Assembly: GCA_965216955.1 (NCBI GenBank)
Contig: CBDCGV010000002.1
Coordinates: 1-64,000, forward strand
Reading direction: 5' to 3'
DNA length: 64,000 nucleotides
DNA from: CBDCGV01 sp965216955
GTDB lineage: Bacteria > Bacteroidota > Bacteroidia > Chitinophagales > JADIYW01
The notes beneath the pieces are model-generated. The model did no database searches. It was not told the DNA's origin and worked only from the letters and a program-made list of their open reading frames with translations. Within the stretch, counting starts at the first letter, position 1; each line of letters starts with the position of its first letter. Position numbers and translations under genes: made by a program. Of the stretch, positions 9,837 through 18,881 are shown in pieces.

Positions 9837-12800
9837 TTAACTAAAGTTTTTAGATACTTCTTCTTTATTTCTAATTTTTGTCTGATATCCAATAGATGGC
9901 AAAAAGTGCTGTTCTTCTAATACATGGTAATTTCTACCGTTATTGAAGAAATACTTGTGAACCTCACTATTTTCATCATTGATATCACCAAATACAATTG
10001 CATTTGCAGGACAAGCAGTTTGGCAAGCTGTCTTAACTTCACCATCTTTTAAGCTTCTACCCTCTTTTTTAGCAATTAATTTTCCTTCTTGTACTTTTTG
10101 AACGCAGAAACTACACTTTTCAATCACTCCTCTCGATCTAACCGTCACATCAGGATTTAATACCAAACGCGTCAAGTCTTCAAACATGTAATCCGTTTCT
10201 CCATCAGGGCCAAATCCATTTCTATTATCATTCCATTTGCCAAAGTAATCAGCACCTTGATAATCTAACCAGTTAAAACGTCTTACTTTATAAGGGCAGT
10301 TATTTGCACAATACCTTGTACCAATACACCTGTTATACGCCATTTGGTTGATTCCCTCTGAACTATGATTCGTTGCATTTACTGGACATACGTTCTCACA
10401 AGGAGCATTATCACAATGTTGACACAACATAGGTTGGAAAGCCACATTTGGATTGTTTTTATCACCGCTGTAGTAACGATCAATTCTCATCCAGTGCATT
10501 TCACGTCCCATCCAAACTTCATGTGGACCAATTACAGGAATATTATTTTCTACATTACAAGAAATCACACATGACCCACATCCATTACAAGCATTCAAAT
10601 CAATGGCCATTCCCCAATGATGTGTTTCATAATCGTGGTAACCATATAATGTTTGAAGATGATGCAATACTTTTTCTCTATCCTCATTGCCTGCATGCTC
10701 ATTTTTAGCATAAGCATCTAATGTCGCTTCTTTAACAATGTAACTTCTATATTGAGGATCTCTACCAGGTAGTGAAACATCTTCTTGTAATGTTCCATAT
10801 ACCTGAGTCATAGGTAATTTAAAATTGGCCGCTTTATTAAAGCTAATGGTAGCACTATCAGCAGCATAAGACACTATTCCATCTTTTTCTGAAACCATAG
10901 GAAAAGCATCTTGACCTGAACCATCAGCTGCTCTACCTGCCTTTGTTCTTCCATAACCGAGTGCAATAGCAACGGTATTACTTGCTTGACCAAATGAAAC
11001 TACTACCGGCAATGTAATGGTCTTTCCATTTACTGTCACATCAGCAGTTGGCGCTTTTTTATAGTTGTACCATTCATTAATTCCTTCGGCTTCTGCCATA
11101 TCATAAGGAATTTGAACAACATTAGTCCATGTAACCTTGGTAATCGGATCAGGTAACTCTTGCAAAAACGGATTGTTTGCTAATTCACCATCCCCTATTG
11201 CTATGCTTTCATAAAAAAGAACCTCTAATCCAGATGCATTACTTGCTCCCGAAATACCAGCAATACTTGCGCTTGGAGAAGGACCGCTGTTACCAACAAC
11301 ACTATCTTGCTCCACAAAACCTCTTTCAACAGCGCTATTCCATGAGGAACCAAAACCAGCATTTGCTTTTATATAATCGTAAAATGATTGATTAGATCCA
11401 GTCCAAGCTAATAAACTGTCTTGAGCAGATCTAGCATCGAAAATTGGTCTAATTACTGGTTGAACAAAAGATTGCAGTCCAGCTTTAGGTTCCAATAAAT
11501 TCCAAGACTCCAAATAATGAGTAGTTGGACAAATATATTGTGCTAAAGATGCAGACTCGTCGACTCTTAAGCTTAAAGCCACACTCAAGTCAGCTCCTTC
11601 AATCATTTCCTTAAACTCAGTAGTATAAGGCGTATTATAAACAGGATTGGCTCCCATTAAAATAACTGCATCTGCTTTTCCACCTGTTGCCAAAGCTTTT
11701 AAAGCCTCATCATCTCCTTGCTTAATATTTAATGGCTGTAAAGTGTTAATGGTGTTGCCATATGCACCAATAGCTGCATTAATCCCATTCACCAACAGTT
11801 GAATTTCAACATCATTGGTTCCAGAAACTACCAAACCACCTCCTTTTCTTAAATCTCTTGCAACTTTATCAATAGCTTCGGTATTGGAGTAGTTAGTACT
11901 TACTCCTCCTCCAGCTACTTTATTATATAGGGCTGCTAACGCTGCTTTTTCTTCAGAAGGTTTAATTGGGAAAGTTTCATCAGCACTCGCCCCAGTAATA
12001 GTCATATTAGTTTGAAACTGATAATGCTTAGACATCGTTGGGTGTCCTTTAGTTGGCACCCTATTTTTAGTATACTGCGCTGCATTTTGCACAGGCATCA
12101 ACCAAGTTCCTAAAAAATCACAGTTAAACCCCACAATTGTTTTGGCCTTATCAAAATTATAAGATGGGATCATTGCTTCTCCCATTGACATTTGATTGGC
12201 TTTTCTAATTGCACTCTGAGAAGCTGCATCATACATTACATGCACAGCTGTTGGGTATTTCTCTTTAAAATCACCAATTAACTGTTCAGTAATAGGGCTT
12301 GCCAAAGAATTAGAAAGTACAATAATTTTACCCCCTGCCTCAGCAATAGCTGTTAGCTTTTCTGTTATTTCTTTATCTGCTTGCTCCCAAGTAATATCAT
12401 CTCCACCTTTTTTTGGTGCTCTTACTCTTGTCACATCATATAAATCAATAATAGATGCTTGTGCCTGTGCAGATGTTCCACTTGTTGGTGAGTTCGGGTT
12501 GGCCTCAATTTTAATCGGTCTTCCCTCTCTATTTTTAGTTAGTACATTTTCAACCGTAGCACCATTGAAAAATGTGGTTGCATAATAATTCGCTATTCCT
12601 GGAACGATATCATACAATTCTCCATCATTAAAAGCATATGGAATAGCTTTTTTTACTGGAATTTTACAAGAAGTGGCTACTGCTGCCGCTGAAATTCCAA
12701 AGCCCATCATTTTCAAGAAATCTCTTCTTCCAGCACTTTCTACCTTTGTAGCATCTTGCATGTAATCAACTACAGGAAGTTCTTCCTGAAATTCATTGGC

Positions 12801-12869
12801 CACTTGCTCCTGAAAATCAGGTGTGTTTTGCAACCCTTCTAAACTCTGCCAATATTTTTTATCACTCAT
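9837..12869 (-). CDS. actB: Alternative complex III subunit ActB (molybdopterin-like and iron-sulfur domains)
   Basis: Large peripheral subunit, 1010 residues. A Tat-type motif (R48-R49-D-F-L-K) precedes a hydrophobic stretch ending in C68, a possible lipidation site. The N-terminal two-thirds resembles molybdopterin oxidoreductases but in this complex is known to lack the cofactor. The C-terminal third is a four-cluster ferredoxin domain with visible Cys motifs CNGCGSCVISC, CQHCDNAPCENVC, CIGTRYCANNC and CSFCVQK...CQTAC. Electrons from quinol pass through these clusters to the hemes of ActA and ActE. The Tat motif about 47 residues from the start is normal for Bacteroidota ActB. Confidence 0.95.
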   Translation of the reverse strand: MSDKKYWQSLEGLQNTPDFQEQVANEFQEELPVVDYMQDATKVESAGRRDFLKMMGFGISAAAVATSCKIPVKKAIPYAFNDGELYDIVPGIANYYATTFFNGATVENVLTKNREGRPIKIEANPNSPTSGTSAQAQASIIDLYDVTRVRAPKKGGDDITWEQADKEITEKLTAIAEAGGKIIVLSNSLASPITEQLIGDFKEKYPTAVHVMYDAASQSAIRKANQMSMGEAMIPSYNFDKAKTIVGFNCDFLGTWLMPVQNAAQYTKNRVPTKGHPTMSKHYQFQTNMTITGASADETFPIKPSEEKAALAALYNKVAGGGVSTNYSNTEAIDKVARDLRKGGGLVVSGTNDVEIQLLVNGINAAIGAYGNTINTLQPLNIKQGDDEALKALATGGKADAVILMGANPVYNTPYTTEFKEMIEGADLSVALSLRVDESASLAQYICPTTHYLESWNLLEPKAGLQSFVQPVIRPIFDARSAQDSLLAWTGSNQSFYDYIKANAGFGSSWNSAVERGFVEQDSVVGNSGPSPSASIAGISGASNASGLEVLFYESIAIGDGELANNPFLQELPDPITKVTWTNVVQIPYDMAEAEGINEWYNYKKAPTADVTVNGKTITLPVVVSFGQASNTVAIALGYGRTKAGRAADGSGQDAFPMVSEKDGIVSYAADSATISFNKAANFKLPMTQVYGTLQEDVSLPGRDPQYRSYIVKEATLDAYAKNEHAGNEDREKVLHHLQTLYGYHDYETHHWGMAIDLNACNGCGSCVISCNVENNIPVIGPHEVWMGREMHWMRIDRYYSGDKNNPNVAFQPMLCQHCDNAPCENVCPVNATNHSSEGINQMAYNRCIGTRYCANNCPYKVRRFNWLDYQGADYFGKWNDNRNGFGPDGETDYMFEDLTRLVLNPDVTVRSRGVIEKCSFCVQKVQEGKLIAKKEGRSLKDGEVKTACQTACPANAIVFGDINDENSEVHKYFFNNGRNYHVLEEQHFLPSIGYQTKIRNKEEVSKNFS

Positions 12870-12887
12870 GGATTAAAATATTCTTTA

Positions 12888-14180
12888 TTAATAATGACAT
12901 TTTTGACATTCTGTACCTCCTATATCCTCTACTGTTACGCCTGAACGCTTCCCTTTCTTAATGTCATCATGATATTTTTCGAAAATTGAATAATAATCGT
13001 TGTTTTTAAACTGAACCTCCGTTTGTCTATGGCAATTGATACACCATCCCATTGAAAGTGGCGCAAATTGCTTCAATACTTCCATTTCTTCCACTGGACC
13101 GTGGCAAGTCTGACATTCAATACCTCCTACTTTAACATGTTGAGAGTGATTAAAATAGACGTGATCAGGTAAATTATGAATACGCACCCACTCAATTGGT
13201 TTTGCTTCACGAACGTATTTCCCCTCTTCAGGATCCCATCCTGAAGCTTCATAAATTTTGGCGATCTCTTCTGTACCATATTTTGGTCCTTCCTGAACAT
13301 ATTTATGACAATTCATACATACATTGACAGATGGGATATTCGCATGTTTACCTTTTTGAGCACCTGAATGGCAATATTGGCAATCAATTCCGTTCTGACC
13401 AGCATGCAACTCATGAGAGAATTTGATAGGTTGATCTGGGGCATAACCTTGTGACCTACCCAAATCAATAGCTCCTTTAGCAATACTGAACACAATAACA
13501 ACGGTCAACAAAAGACCTATTACACTAAAAGCTTTCTTACTAAATAATCTTTCAAAAAGAGGCGTGCTTTCAGCAACCACTTCTCCTTCTTTTTCAGCAG
13601 AAATTTTGTTTAGTTTTCCAGTAACCCTCCAAAGTAAAATTGCAATAGCACCCAAAAAGCCTAGCAATATGTATAATAAGGTATTCGAAGGTGCAGAAGT
13701 TGCTGTTTCAGCACCAGTACCGGCCGTTGTTTCTCCAGCAGGTTTGGGAGGCCATGTACCTTCTGACCCTGCTCTTATATAATCTATAATATTAATTACT
13801 TGGTCATCTGACAAAGACAAGAAACTTGTCATTACAGACTGATTGTAGTCATTAAAAATTTGAACCGCATATGGGTCACCACTTTTTACCATGGCTTGAG
13901 AGTTCTTAATCCAACTTATCATTTTCTCCTGACTCTCCCATTTCTCCCAAACATTTTTAAGCGCCGGACCAGTAAGCTTTCTATCTATTGAATGACAACT
14001 AGAACAATTCCCTTTAAACAAAGATAATCCCTCTTTAAGGCGTTCTTGCGTAGCTTCATCATTGACATCAATTGGGGCAGCTGGATCGTAAGCGAATATT
14101 TGAGAAGTAGAGAGAAAAAGTGCAGCAAATAATAATATCTTAAAAGATCGTTTTTGTAAAAGATTCTGATAGCAGTTCAT
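12888..14180 (-). CDS. actA: Alternative complex III subunit ActA, multiheme cytochrome c with extra N-terminal monoheme domain
   Basis: First gene of the respiratory operon, 430 residues. A signal peptide covers about residues 1-30. An N-terminal cytochrome c domain carries one CSSCH site. A hydrophobic linker has two membrane segments (about 168-185 and 216-235). The C-terminal part has five heme sites, CQYCH, CMNCH, CQTCH, CINCH and CQKCH, the last at the extreme C-terminus. The pentaheme part is the known ActA core. The fused monoheme domain adds a sixth heme. It starts 18 bases upstream of actB, and a -7-like element lies at 14203-14210. Confidence 0.93.
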   Translation of the reverse strand: MNCYQNLLQKRSFKILLFAALFLSTSQIFAYDPAAPIDVNDEATQERLKEGLSLFKGNCSSCHSIDRKLTGPALKNVWEKWESQEKMISWIKNSQAMVKSGDPYAVQIFNDYNQSVMTSFLSLSDDQVINIIDYIRAGSEGTWPPKPAGETTAGTGAETATSAPSNTLLYILLGFLGAIAILLWRVTGKLNKISAEKEGEVVAESTPLFERLFSKKAFSVIGLLLTVVIVFSIAKGAIDLGRSQGYAPDQPIKFSHELHAGQNGIDCQYCHSGAQKGKHANIPSVNVCMNCHKYVQEGPKYGTEEIAKIYEASGWDPEEGKYVREAKPIEWVRIHNLPDHVYFNHSQHVKVGGIECQTCHGPVEEMEVLKQFAPLSMGWCINCHRQTEVQFKNNDYYSIFEKYHDDIKKGKRSGVTVEDIGGTECQKCHY

Positions 14181-14568
14181 TCTCTTCCTGAATTTTCTGC
14201 CGCAAATTTAGCCATTGTTTCTATTTTGGAGTATAAATGTTAATAAAATTTACTATTTAGAATTGTTCCAGATAAAGAAACAGTAGATTAACAATCAATT
14301 TGTTACACATTTAGTTTTTTTTGCAGAACATATGATAATATTAGGTTAACACAACCAAAGTCTCTAAATTAATTGTAGCGTTCCTCCCTAGCGCTTTTTT
14401 GACATTAATATGACAATTACCTAATCAAAAAACACGAGCCCTAGTATTAAACCATTTATGTTTTCTTTTCTTCCTAATCTATATCAAACGGAAAAGATTG
14501 AATTTTCCCTATATACAGAAGTTATGTAACTTCATATGTTGTTAAACTATATTAAGATCTTCAACAAC
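14181..14568. other. Divergent intergenic region between actA and rsmG
   Basis: This 388-base gap has no supportable reading frame. On the minus strand TAAATTTG at 14203-14210 matches the Bacteroidota -7 consensus for actA. On the plus strand GAAGTTATGTAACTTC (14518-14533) is an inverted repeat with 7-bp arms just ahead of rsmG. I see nothing else, and no RNA gene. Confidence 0.5.
14203..14210 (-). promoter_or_regulatory. Candidate -7 element for the act-cta operon
   Basis: TAAATTTG fits TAnnTTTG in all fixed positions, 22 bases before the actA start codon. No convincing -33 TTG was found at the usual distance, so this is weak support only. Confidence 0.3.
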
Positions 14569-15183
14569 GTGAAAATTATCCAACACTACTTTCCTAATTT
14601 ATCAGCATTGCAAACTGAACAACTGGTTCAACTAGAATCATTGTATTTAGATTGGAACAGTAAGATAAATGTTATTAGTAGAAAAAGGATGGATAATTTT
14701 TATGAAGTACATGTCTTACATTCACTAAGTATTGCTAAATGGATACAATTTAAAGACAATACTAAGATTATGGATTTAGGAACGGGAGGAGGATTCCCAG
14801 GGATTCCATTAGCTATTTTGTTTCCAAATTGTCACTTTTTATTAGTCGATTCCGTGGGAAAAAAAATTACTGTAGTCAACTCAATTATTGAAACACTCCA
14901 ATTGAAAAATGTTTCTGCCGTAAAAAATAGAGCAGAACATATCTCTCAAAAATTTGATTTTGTCATTACCAGAGCTGTTGCCAAAACAAAAAATCTTCTT
15001 CAGTGGAGTAATCAAAAAATAAATACTACTTCTTTTAATGATAAAAGCAATGGTTTAATTGCTCTTAAAGGAGGTGAATTGTCAGAAGAACTCAAAGGCG
15101 TTAAAGCTGAGGTGATTAATATCCAGGTATATTTTAAAGAAGACTTCTTCGAAACAAAGAAAATTGTTTTTGTCGAAATTTAA
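14569..15183 (+). CDS. rsmG: 16S rRNA (guanine-N7) methyltransferase RsmG
   Basis: Uses S-adenosylmethionine to methylate G527 of 16S rRNA. The AdoMet motif LGTGGGFPGIPLA and the family signature DWNSKINVISRK are present. I chose the GTG at 14569 because it gives MKIIQHYFPNLSALQ, the normal N-terminus of Bacteroidota homologues. An in-frame ATG at 14536 would add 11 unusual residues and directly abut the inverted repeat at 14518-14533. The product is 204 residues, a normal size. The gene is transcribed away from the act operon and ends convergently with the next gene. Confidence 0.93.
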   Translation: MKIIQHYFPNLSALQTEQLVQLESLYLDWNSKINVISRKRMDNFYEVHVLHSLSIAKWIQFKDNTKIMDLGTGGGFPGIPLAILFPNCHFLLVDSVGKKITVVNSIIETLQLKNVSAVKNRAEHISQKFDFVITRAVAKTKNLLQWSNQKINTTSFNDKSNGLIALKGGELSEELKGVKAEVINIQVYFKEDFFETKKIVFVEI

Positions 15184-15217
15184 ATGTTCAATAATTCCAA
15201 ACACCTAGTAGAAGCTA

Positions 15218-16054
15218 TTACTCTTCTCTTAACCATGCTTGTATTATTTGTACAGTTCGGCTAGGTTTTTTTACCCAATTAAAATGATTAAACCCTTCAT
15301 TTCTAGGATCCTTATCTTCTAAATAGATATAGTCCTTATATTCTTTAAACTTACCGAGCAAATGTTCTACTCCTCCTTTTGGAGCCAGTTTGTCTCCCTC
15401 AAAAGAAAGTGCATAAATAGGTGCCTCTAGCTCTTTCATTCCTTTTTCATAATCGAAATCATCATTATCAATAATGTATTTCCCTGTTCTAGCTTGACGG
15501 CTCCAATCCCTAATAACCCCTTTTGCCTCTAACCCGCCGAAACCTAATTGCTTTCCGGGCATATACCCCAATAGCATGCCTGCAATATTCAAAAATTGCG
15601 TACCAAACAATGTCTTTAAACTTTCTATTCCTGGATATCCTTTAAAAAAAACGGAGCAACAGGCAATTAAAAAAACACCCTTTATCGATGGCCTATACTT
15701 TGCTGTATATAAACAAGCTAACTGCCCACCTAAACTGTGGCCCGCTAAATATATTTCTTTAGATGGATATCGTTCAAGAATAGCGTCAACAATAGCCTTG
15801 ATATCATCGTTAATACTTTCTGCATAACCAAAATTCACTTTTCTGGATGGTCGAAGACTACTTTTACCATTGCCTCGCAAATCTGTAGATATAAAAGTGA
15901 CGTCATGTTTTACAAATTCTTCGGCAAGAGGTTTATAATAAGTACCTTTTACTCCCATAGCCGGGAACATAACAATTATCTGATCACCCTTTCCTGGATA
16001 AATATCAATCTTAGTAGAAACATTGTCCCTTAAGGCAATTTCAATGTTTTCCAT
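15218..16054 (-). CDS. Alpha/beta hydrolase (serine aminopeptidase/monoglyceride lipase-like)
   Basis: A 278-residue cytosolic alpha/beta-hydrolase of unknown substrate. The nucleophile elbow is GHSLGG (in IYLAGHSLGGQLACLY), the oxyanion region reads MFPAMGVKGTYY, and a late His lies in the GFNHFNWVK segment. DLRGNGKSS is typical of the hydrolase_4 / monoacylglycerol lipase group. No signal peptide is seen. It starts 5 bases after the following beta-barrel gene, so the two are probably cotranscribed. Confidence 0.85.
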   Translation of the reverse strand: MENIEIALRDNVSTKIDIYPGKGDQIIVMFPAMGVKGTYYKPLAEEFVKHDVTFISTDLRGNGKSSLRPSRKVNFGYAESINDDIKAIVDAILERYPSKEIYLAGHSLGGQLACLYTAKYRPSIKGVFLIACCSVFFKGYPGIESLKTLFGTQFLNIAGMLLGYMPGKQLGFGGLEAKGVIRDWSRQARTGKYIIDNDDFDYEKGMKELEAPIYALSFEGDKLAPKGGVEHLLGKFKEYKDYIYLEDKDPRNEGFNHFNWVKKPSRTVQIIQAWLREE

Positions 16055-16059
16055 AAAAC

Positions 16060-16926
16060 CTATTCTTTGTGGTTTTCAAACCATTTGTAGTAAAAGCCTC
16101 CAGAAATTACAGGAGTCAAAGCGATTAACTCTGTTCTAAAACCTCCCGATAATGCGGCATTCCAACCCCAGTGGTCATTTACTTCATGAATAAACTTAAA
16201 GCTCCAAGACACATATTCTTGTTCATTTAAATACAAGCCTGTATGTAGATAATTTGCATTATCATCAAAAGATGAACGATTTTTAATCGATTCCTTAACA
16301 TTTAAACTTAAGGCCATTATTAATGGCTTTTTAAAGCTATATCCTAACTCTGTACTCAGTCTCCATTCATCACTTAACTTATTTCGCACTCCATATCCTC
16401 CTTCTACAAAAAAGTAAATACCATTGCTAAAACCCTGTCCTAAATGAATCATTGGAATGAATGTAAATGCTTCATATCCTGTTCTTAAACCTCTGCTTAG
16501 TTTATCTCCGATACTAGGAAACTCTATACCCAAAGACGCAGCAAACAAAAACTTTTGGTTGGTAATATTATACTTTGCTGCCAAAGTACTGTTGCTTAGT
16601 CCAAATAACTTTCCATGGGGTAAGTTAGTAACAAAGTCATCTGTCTCTTGAAGCTTACTAGCAGAGCCCACATATTTAAGGGGCAAGTTCCCTATTAATG
16701 TTAATCGGTCGATTATTCCGTACTCCACATATGCTTGTGTTGTTATCTCTGAAATTCTTCTAGGCAAATCAGCACTTCCTTCTCCAGGTCCAGAAATAGT
16801 GCTATAAATAACAGGACTTACACCGATTATTAAGATCCCCTCTCCTTTTTTTTGTGTCCATGGCCCCCCTGCATATACTAAAGCATGCGCCATGATAAAA
16901 ATCAGAACTGAACAAATATTTCTCAT
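16060..16926 (-). CDS. Predicted outer-membrane beta-barrel protein of unknown function
   Basis: The 288-residue protein begins with a signal peptide (about 1-19, ending ALVYAGG). It then consists of alternating amphipathic segments with many Gly and aromatic residues, and ends near YYKWFENHKE. Phrases such as AYVEYGIIDRLTLIGNLPLKYV resemble transporter-like barrels related to the MetA-pathway phenol transport family, but I cannot assign a substrate. It abuts the upstream gene with no gap and precedes the hydrolase by 5 bases, so the three may form one unit. Confidence 0.7.
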   Translation of the reverse strand: MRNICSVLIFIMAHALVYAGGPWTQKKGEGILIIGVSPVIYSTISGPGEGSADLPRRISEITTQAYVEYGIIDRLTLIGNLPLKYVGSASKLQETDDFVTNLPHGKLFGLSNSTLAAKYNITNQKFLFAASLGIEFPSIGDKLSRGLRTGYEAFTFIPMIHLGQGFSNGIYFFVEGGYGVRNKLSDEWRLSTELGYSFKKPLIMALSLNVKESIKNRSSFDDNANYLHTGLYLNEQEYVSWSFKFIHEVNDHWGWNAALSGGFRTELIALTPVISGGFYYKWFENHKE

Positions 16927-17823
16927 TTAAATCTTCAATTTAATAAGCCTATTTAAAGCTGTATTTAATTCTAAATAATCCTTAGAGTTTTTTGTATCCA
17001 GAAGTAGCATTGTTAATTGCCCCATGTAATAATCGTATCCTAATGCATTAGAGCGTACCTCAAGTTTAGACATTTCTAAGAAATCTTCATTTTCTAAATG
17101 TTGCTGCAAAATTCGCAAATAATTCCCTCGCCAAGAACGTTCTCTTGGAATTAGGCTGCCAGAAATATAATCGAGCTCATCAATATATTTCTTTCTTAGT
17201 TTTTTTAGCGTCCTCACAGCCTTATGCTCATCTTTATTGACAGCGAGATCTCTCAATTCAACCAAACTATCTACAGAGACAGAATCCGCCCGACCAATAA
17301 TATCATTTATTCTAGATCTAACCACAATCATCTGCATTTGATCTTTATCATGCATTTGTTGCTCTAGCTTTTCTCTATGTCGCACAAGATGTGGCAACAT
17401 ATCTTTTACTGCATATTTGTGCAATTCGTTTTGCAAAGTGGAATCAGATTTAATGGTTTCACTTATTCTCGCAAAGACTCTTCTCTTCTCATAACCTTCA
17501 CTTTCCTCTATATACTCCAAAAGGTTATGTTGCTGATTAGATAGTATCTTTTTTAGACCTTTGTCTCTCGTCTTTTTGGCTTTTTCTATTTCTTTACGAA
17601 GCGAAAAATCTCCCTTACTTGTTAGAGAATTTTCAATGTTGAGGGCATAACCTGTAAATATGTTTTCAAAACTCTTTTTTTTATCCTCCTCTAAAGCAAT
17701 TCTCTCGGCATAAAAGGCCGCATCATGTTTTGCCAATTTAACTAAAACCTCATTTGGATTTTGGGCCTGCATAAAACATATAGCACTTAAAAATACTACT
17801 ATACTTAATATCCCTTTTTTCAT
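16927..17823 (-). CDS. Secreted helical protein of unknown function
   Basis: With the start at the ATG at 17823 the product has 298 residues and a clear signal peptide (MKKGILSIVVFLSAICFMQAQ). A longer frame opens at 17871 but would put 16 charged residues ahead of that signal. The mature part is rich in Lys, Glu, Arg and Leu with heptad-like spacing, so it is probably mostly helical or coiled-coil and periplasmic. I recognise no family. The gene is directly followed by the beta-barrel gene. Confidence 0.7.
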   Translation of the reverse strand: MKKGILSIVVFLSAICFMQAQNPNEVLVKLAKHDAAFYAERIALEEDKKKSFENIFTGYALNIENSLTSKGDFSLRKEIEKAKKTRDKGLKKILSNQQHNLLEYIEESEGYEKRRVFARISETIKSDSTLQNELHKYAVKDMLPHLVRHREKLEQQMHDKDQMQMIVVRSRINDIIGRADSVSVDSLVELRDLAVNKDEHKAVRTLKKLRKKYIDELDYISGSLIPRERSWRGNYLRILQQHLENEDFLEMSKLEVRSNALGYDYYMGQLTMLLLDTKNSKDYLELNTALNRLIKLKI

Positions 17824-17997
17824 ATCATCTATACTTTTCTTTTTAAAGACCATGCGTAGATACGCTGCCATTTATGTCAAATTTATTGCGAAAATACCTA
17901 TTCAATTTGAACCAGTAAAGATTTCGTGTAGCAAATGGTATTATTTTAATATCAAACTAAAAAAAATAAATATATTAGAATTAAATAATCAAGGAAG

Positions 17998-18438
17998 ATG
18001 TCCAATAACAAAGTAAAAGAATATAAGGGAGAAGAAGTTACGGTGATATGGAAACAACATAAGTGCATACATTCGGCAAAATGCGTGCGAAACTTACCTG
18101 GTGTTTTTATGCCTCAAGAACGGCCCTGGGTAAAAATAAACAATGCGGGTACTGAGCAGCTTATAGATGCTGTAGATCAATGTCCGTCAAAAGCATTAAC
18201 CTGGAAATATAATGATCAAGAGGATTTTGAAAAAGAACTTAACGAAGCGATTGAAAAAAACACGGATGTTAATATTTTAAAAGATGGCCCTATTCTTATA
18301 AAAGGCAAATTTGAAATTACGGATAGTAAAGGCAATGTGTTAGAGGCTAAAGAGAGTGCTGCATTATGCAGATGTGGGGCATCAGAAAATAAGCCATTCT
18401 GTGATGGTAATCATAAAAACATTGGGTTTAAAGCTTAA
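17998..18438 (+). CDS. Two-domain iron-sulfur protein: Fer4_19 (DUF1271) plus CDGSH
   Basis: The 146-residue protein joins two small iron-sulfur modules. The N-terminal Fer4_19 domain has C-I-H-S-A-K-C, the RPWV segment and a CPS motif (about residues 23-62). The C-terminal CDGSH domain has CRCGASENKPFCDGNHK (about 123-139), where three Cys and one His bind a [2Fe-2S] cluster. Such proteins occur widely in Bacteroidota, and a role in redox or iron-sulfur handling is inferred only. It is a single gene convergent with the SPOR-domain gene. Confidence 0.88.
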   Translation: MSNNKVKEYKGEEVTVIWKQHKCIHSAKCVRNLPGVFMPQERPWVKINNAGTEQLIDAVDQCPSKALTWKYNDQEDFEKELNEAIEKNTDVNILKDGPILIKGKFEITDSKGNVLEAKESAALCRCGASENKPFCDGNHKNIGFKA

Positions 18439-18449
18439 GCAATTCAATG

Positions 18450-18465
18450 TCCATTTCGAAATGGA
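18450..18465. terminator. Possible bidirectional hairpin between convergent genes
   Basis: TCCATTTCGAAATGGA is a perfect 16-base palindrome lying between two convergent genes, 12 bases after one stop and 6 before the other. It is followed by AAAATTT. The stem would be only 5-6 bp after allowing a loop, so the terminator role is uncertain. Confidence 0.3.
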
Positions 18466-18470
18466 AAAAT

Positions 18471-18881
18471 TTACCGTACACTCACCATATCTTTAACTAA
18501 AAAAGCGCTTGGAAAATCTCTTCGTACATTAATTAAAAATCGGTATGCCTTGAGGCGATCTTTAAAATCTCCTGTTCTTAATTTAAAATATGGGGAATTA
18601 TAGGTAAGATAAGTTCTTTGCGACACGTATTTACTTCGAAAACTCGACTGTGCTTTACTTATCTTATCACGTGATGTTCCTGCAGCAATCTGTATTCGGT
18701 ATCCCAGAATTTCTTCTTTAGACAAATTATGCTGAATATAGGTATTTACAGTACGTTCAATTTCGGAATCAATATTAATATTCACTTGTGAGTGAGCAGT
18801 ATAACAAAAAAGTAGCCCTAGCAATACACTCAGATATTTCGAGCCATTTAATAAAGTCGATGATTGCTTAATTTTTACCAT
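18471..18881 (-). CDS. SPOR-domain protein
   Basis: Starting from the ATG at 18881 the product has 136 residues: a signal or anchor segment (about 15-32, ending TAHSQ), a short helix, and a C-terminal SPOR domain (YRIQIAAGTSRDKISKAQSSF, then LTYNSPYFKLRTGDFKDRLKAY). SPOR domains bind denuded peptidoglycan glycans. A longer frame from 18911 is possible, but it only adds residues ahead of the signal. The chosen start overlaps the end of secA by 14 bases, so its translation is probably coupled to secA. Confidence 0.8.
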   Translation of the reverse strand: MVKIKQSSTLLNGSKYLSVLLGLLFCYTAHSQVNINIDSEIERTVNTYIQHNLSKEEILGYRIQIAAGTSRDKISKAQSSFRSKYVSQRTYLTYNSPYFKLRTGDFKDRLKAYRFLINVRRDFPSAFLVKDMVSVR

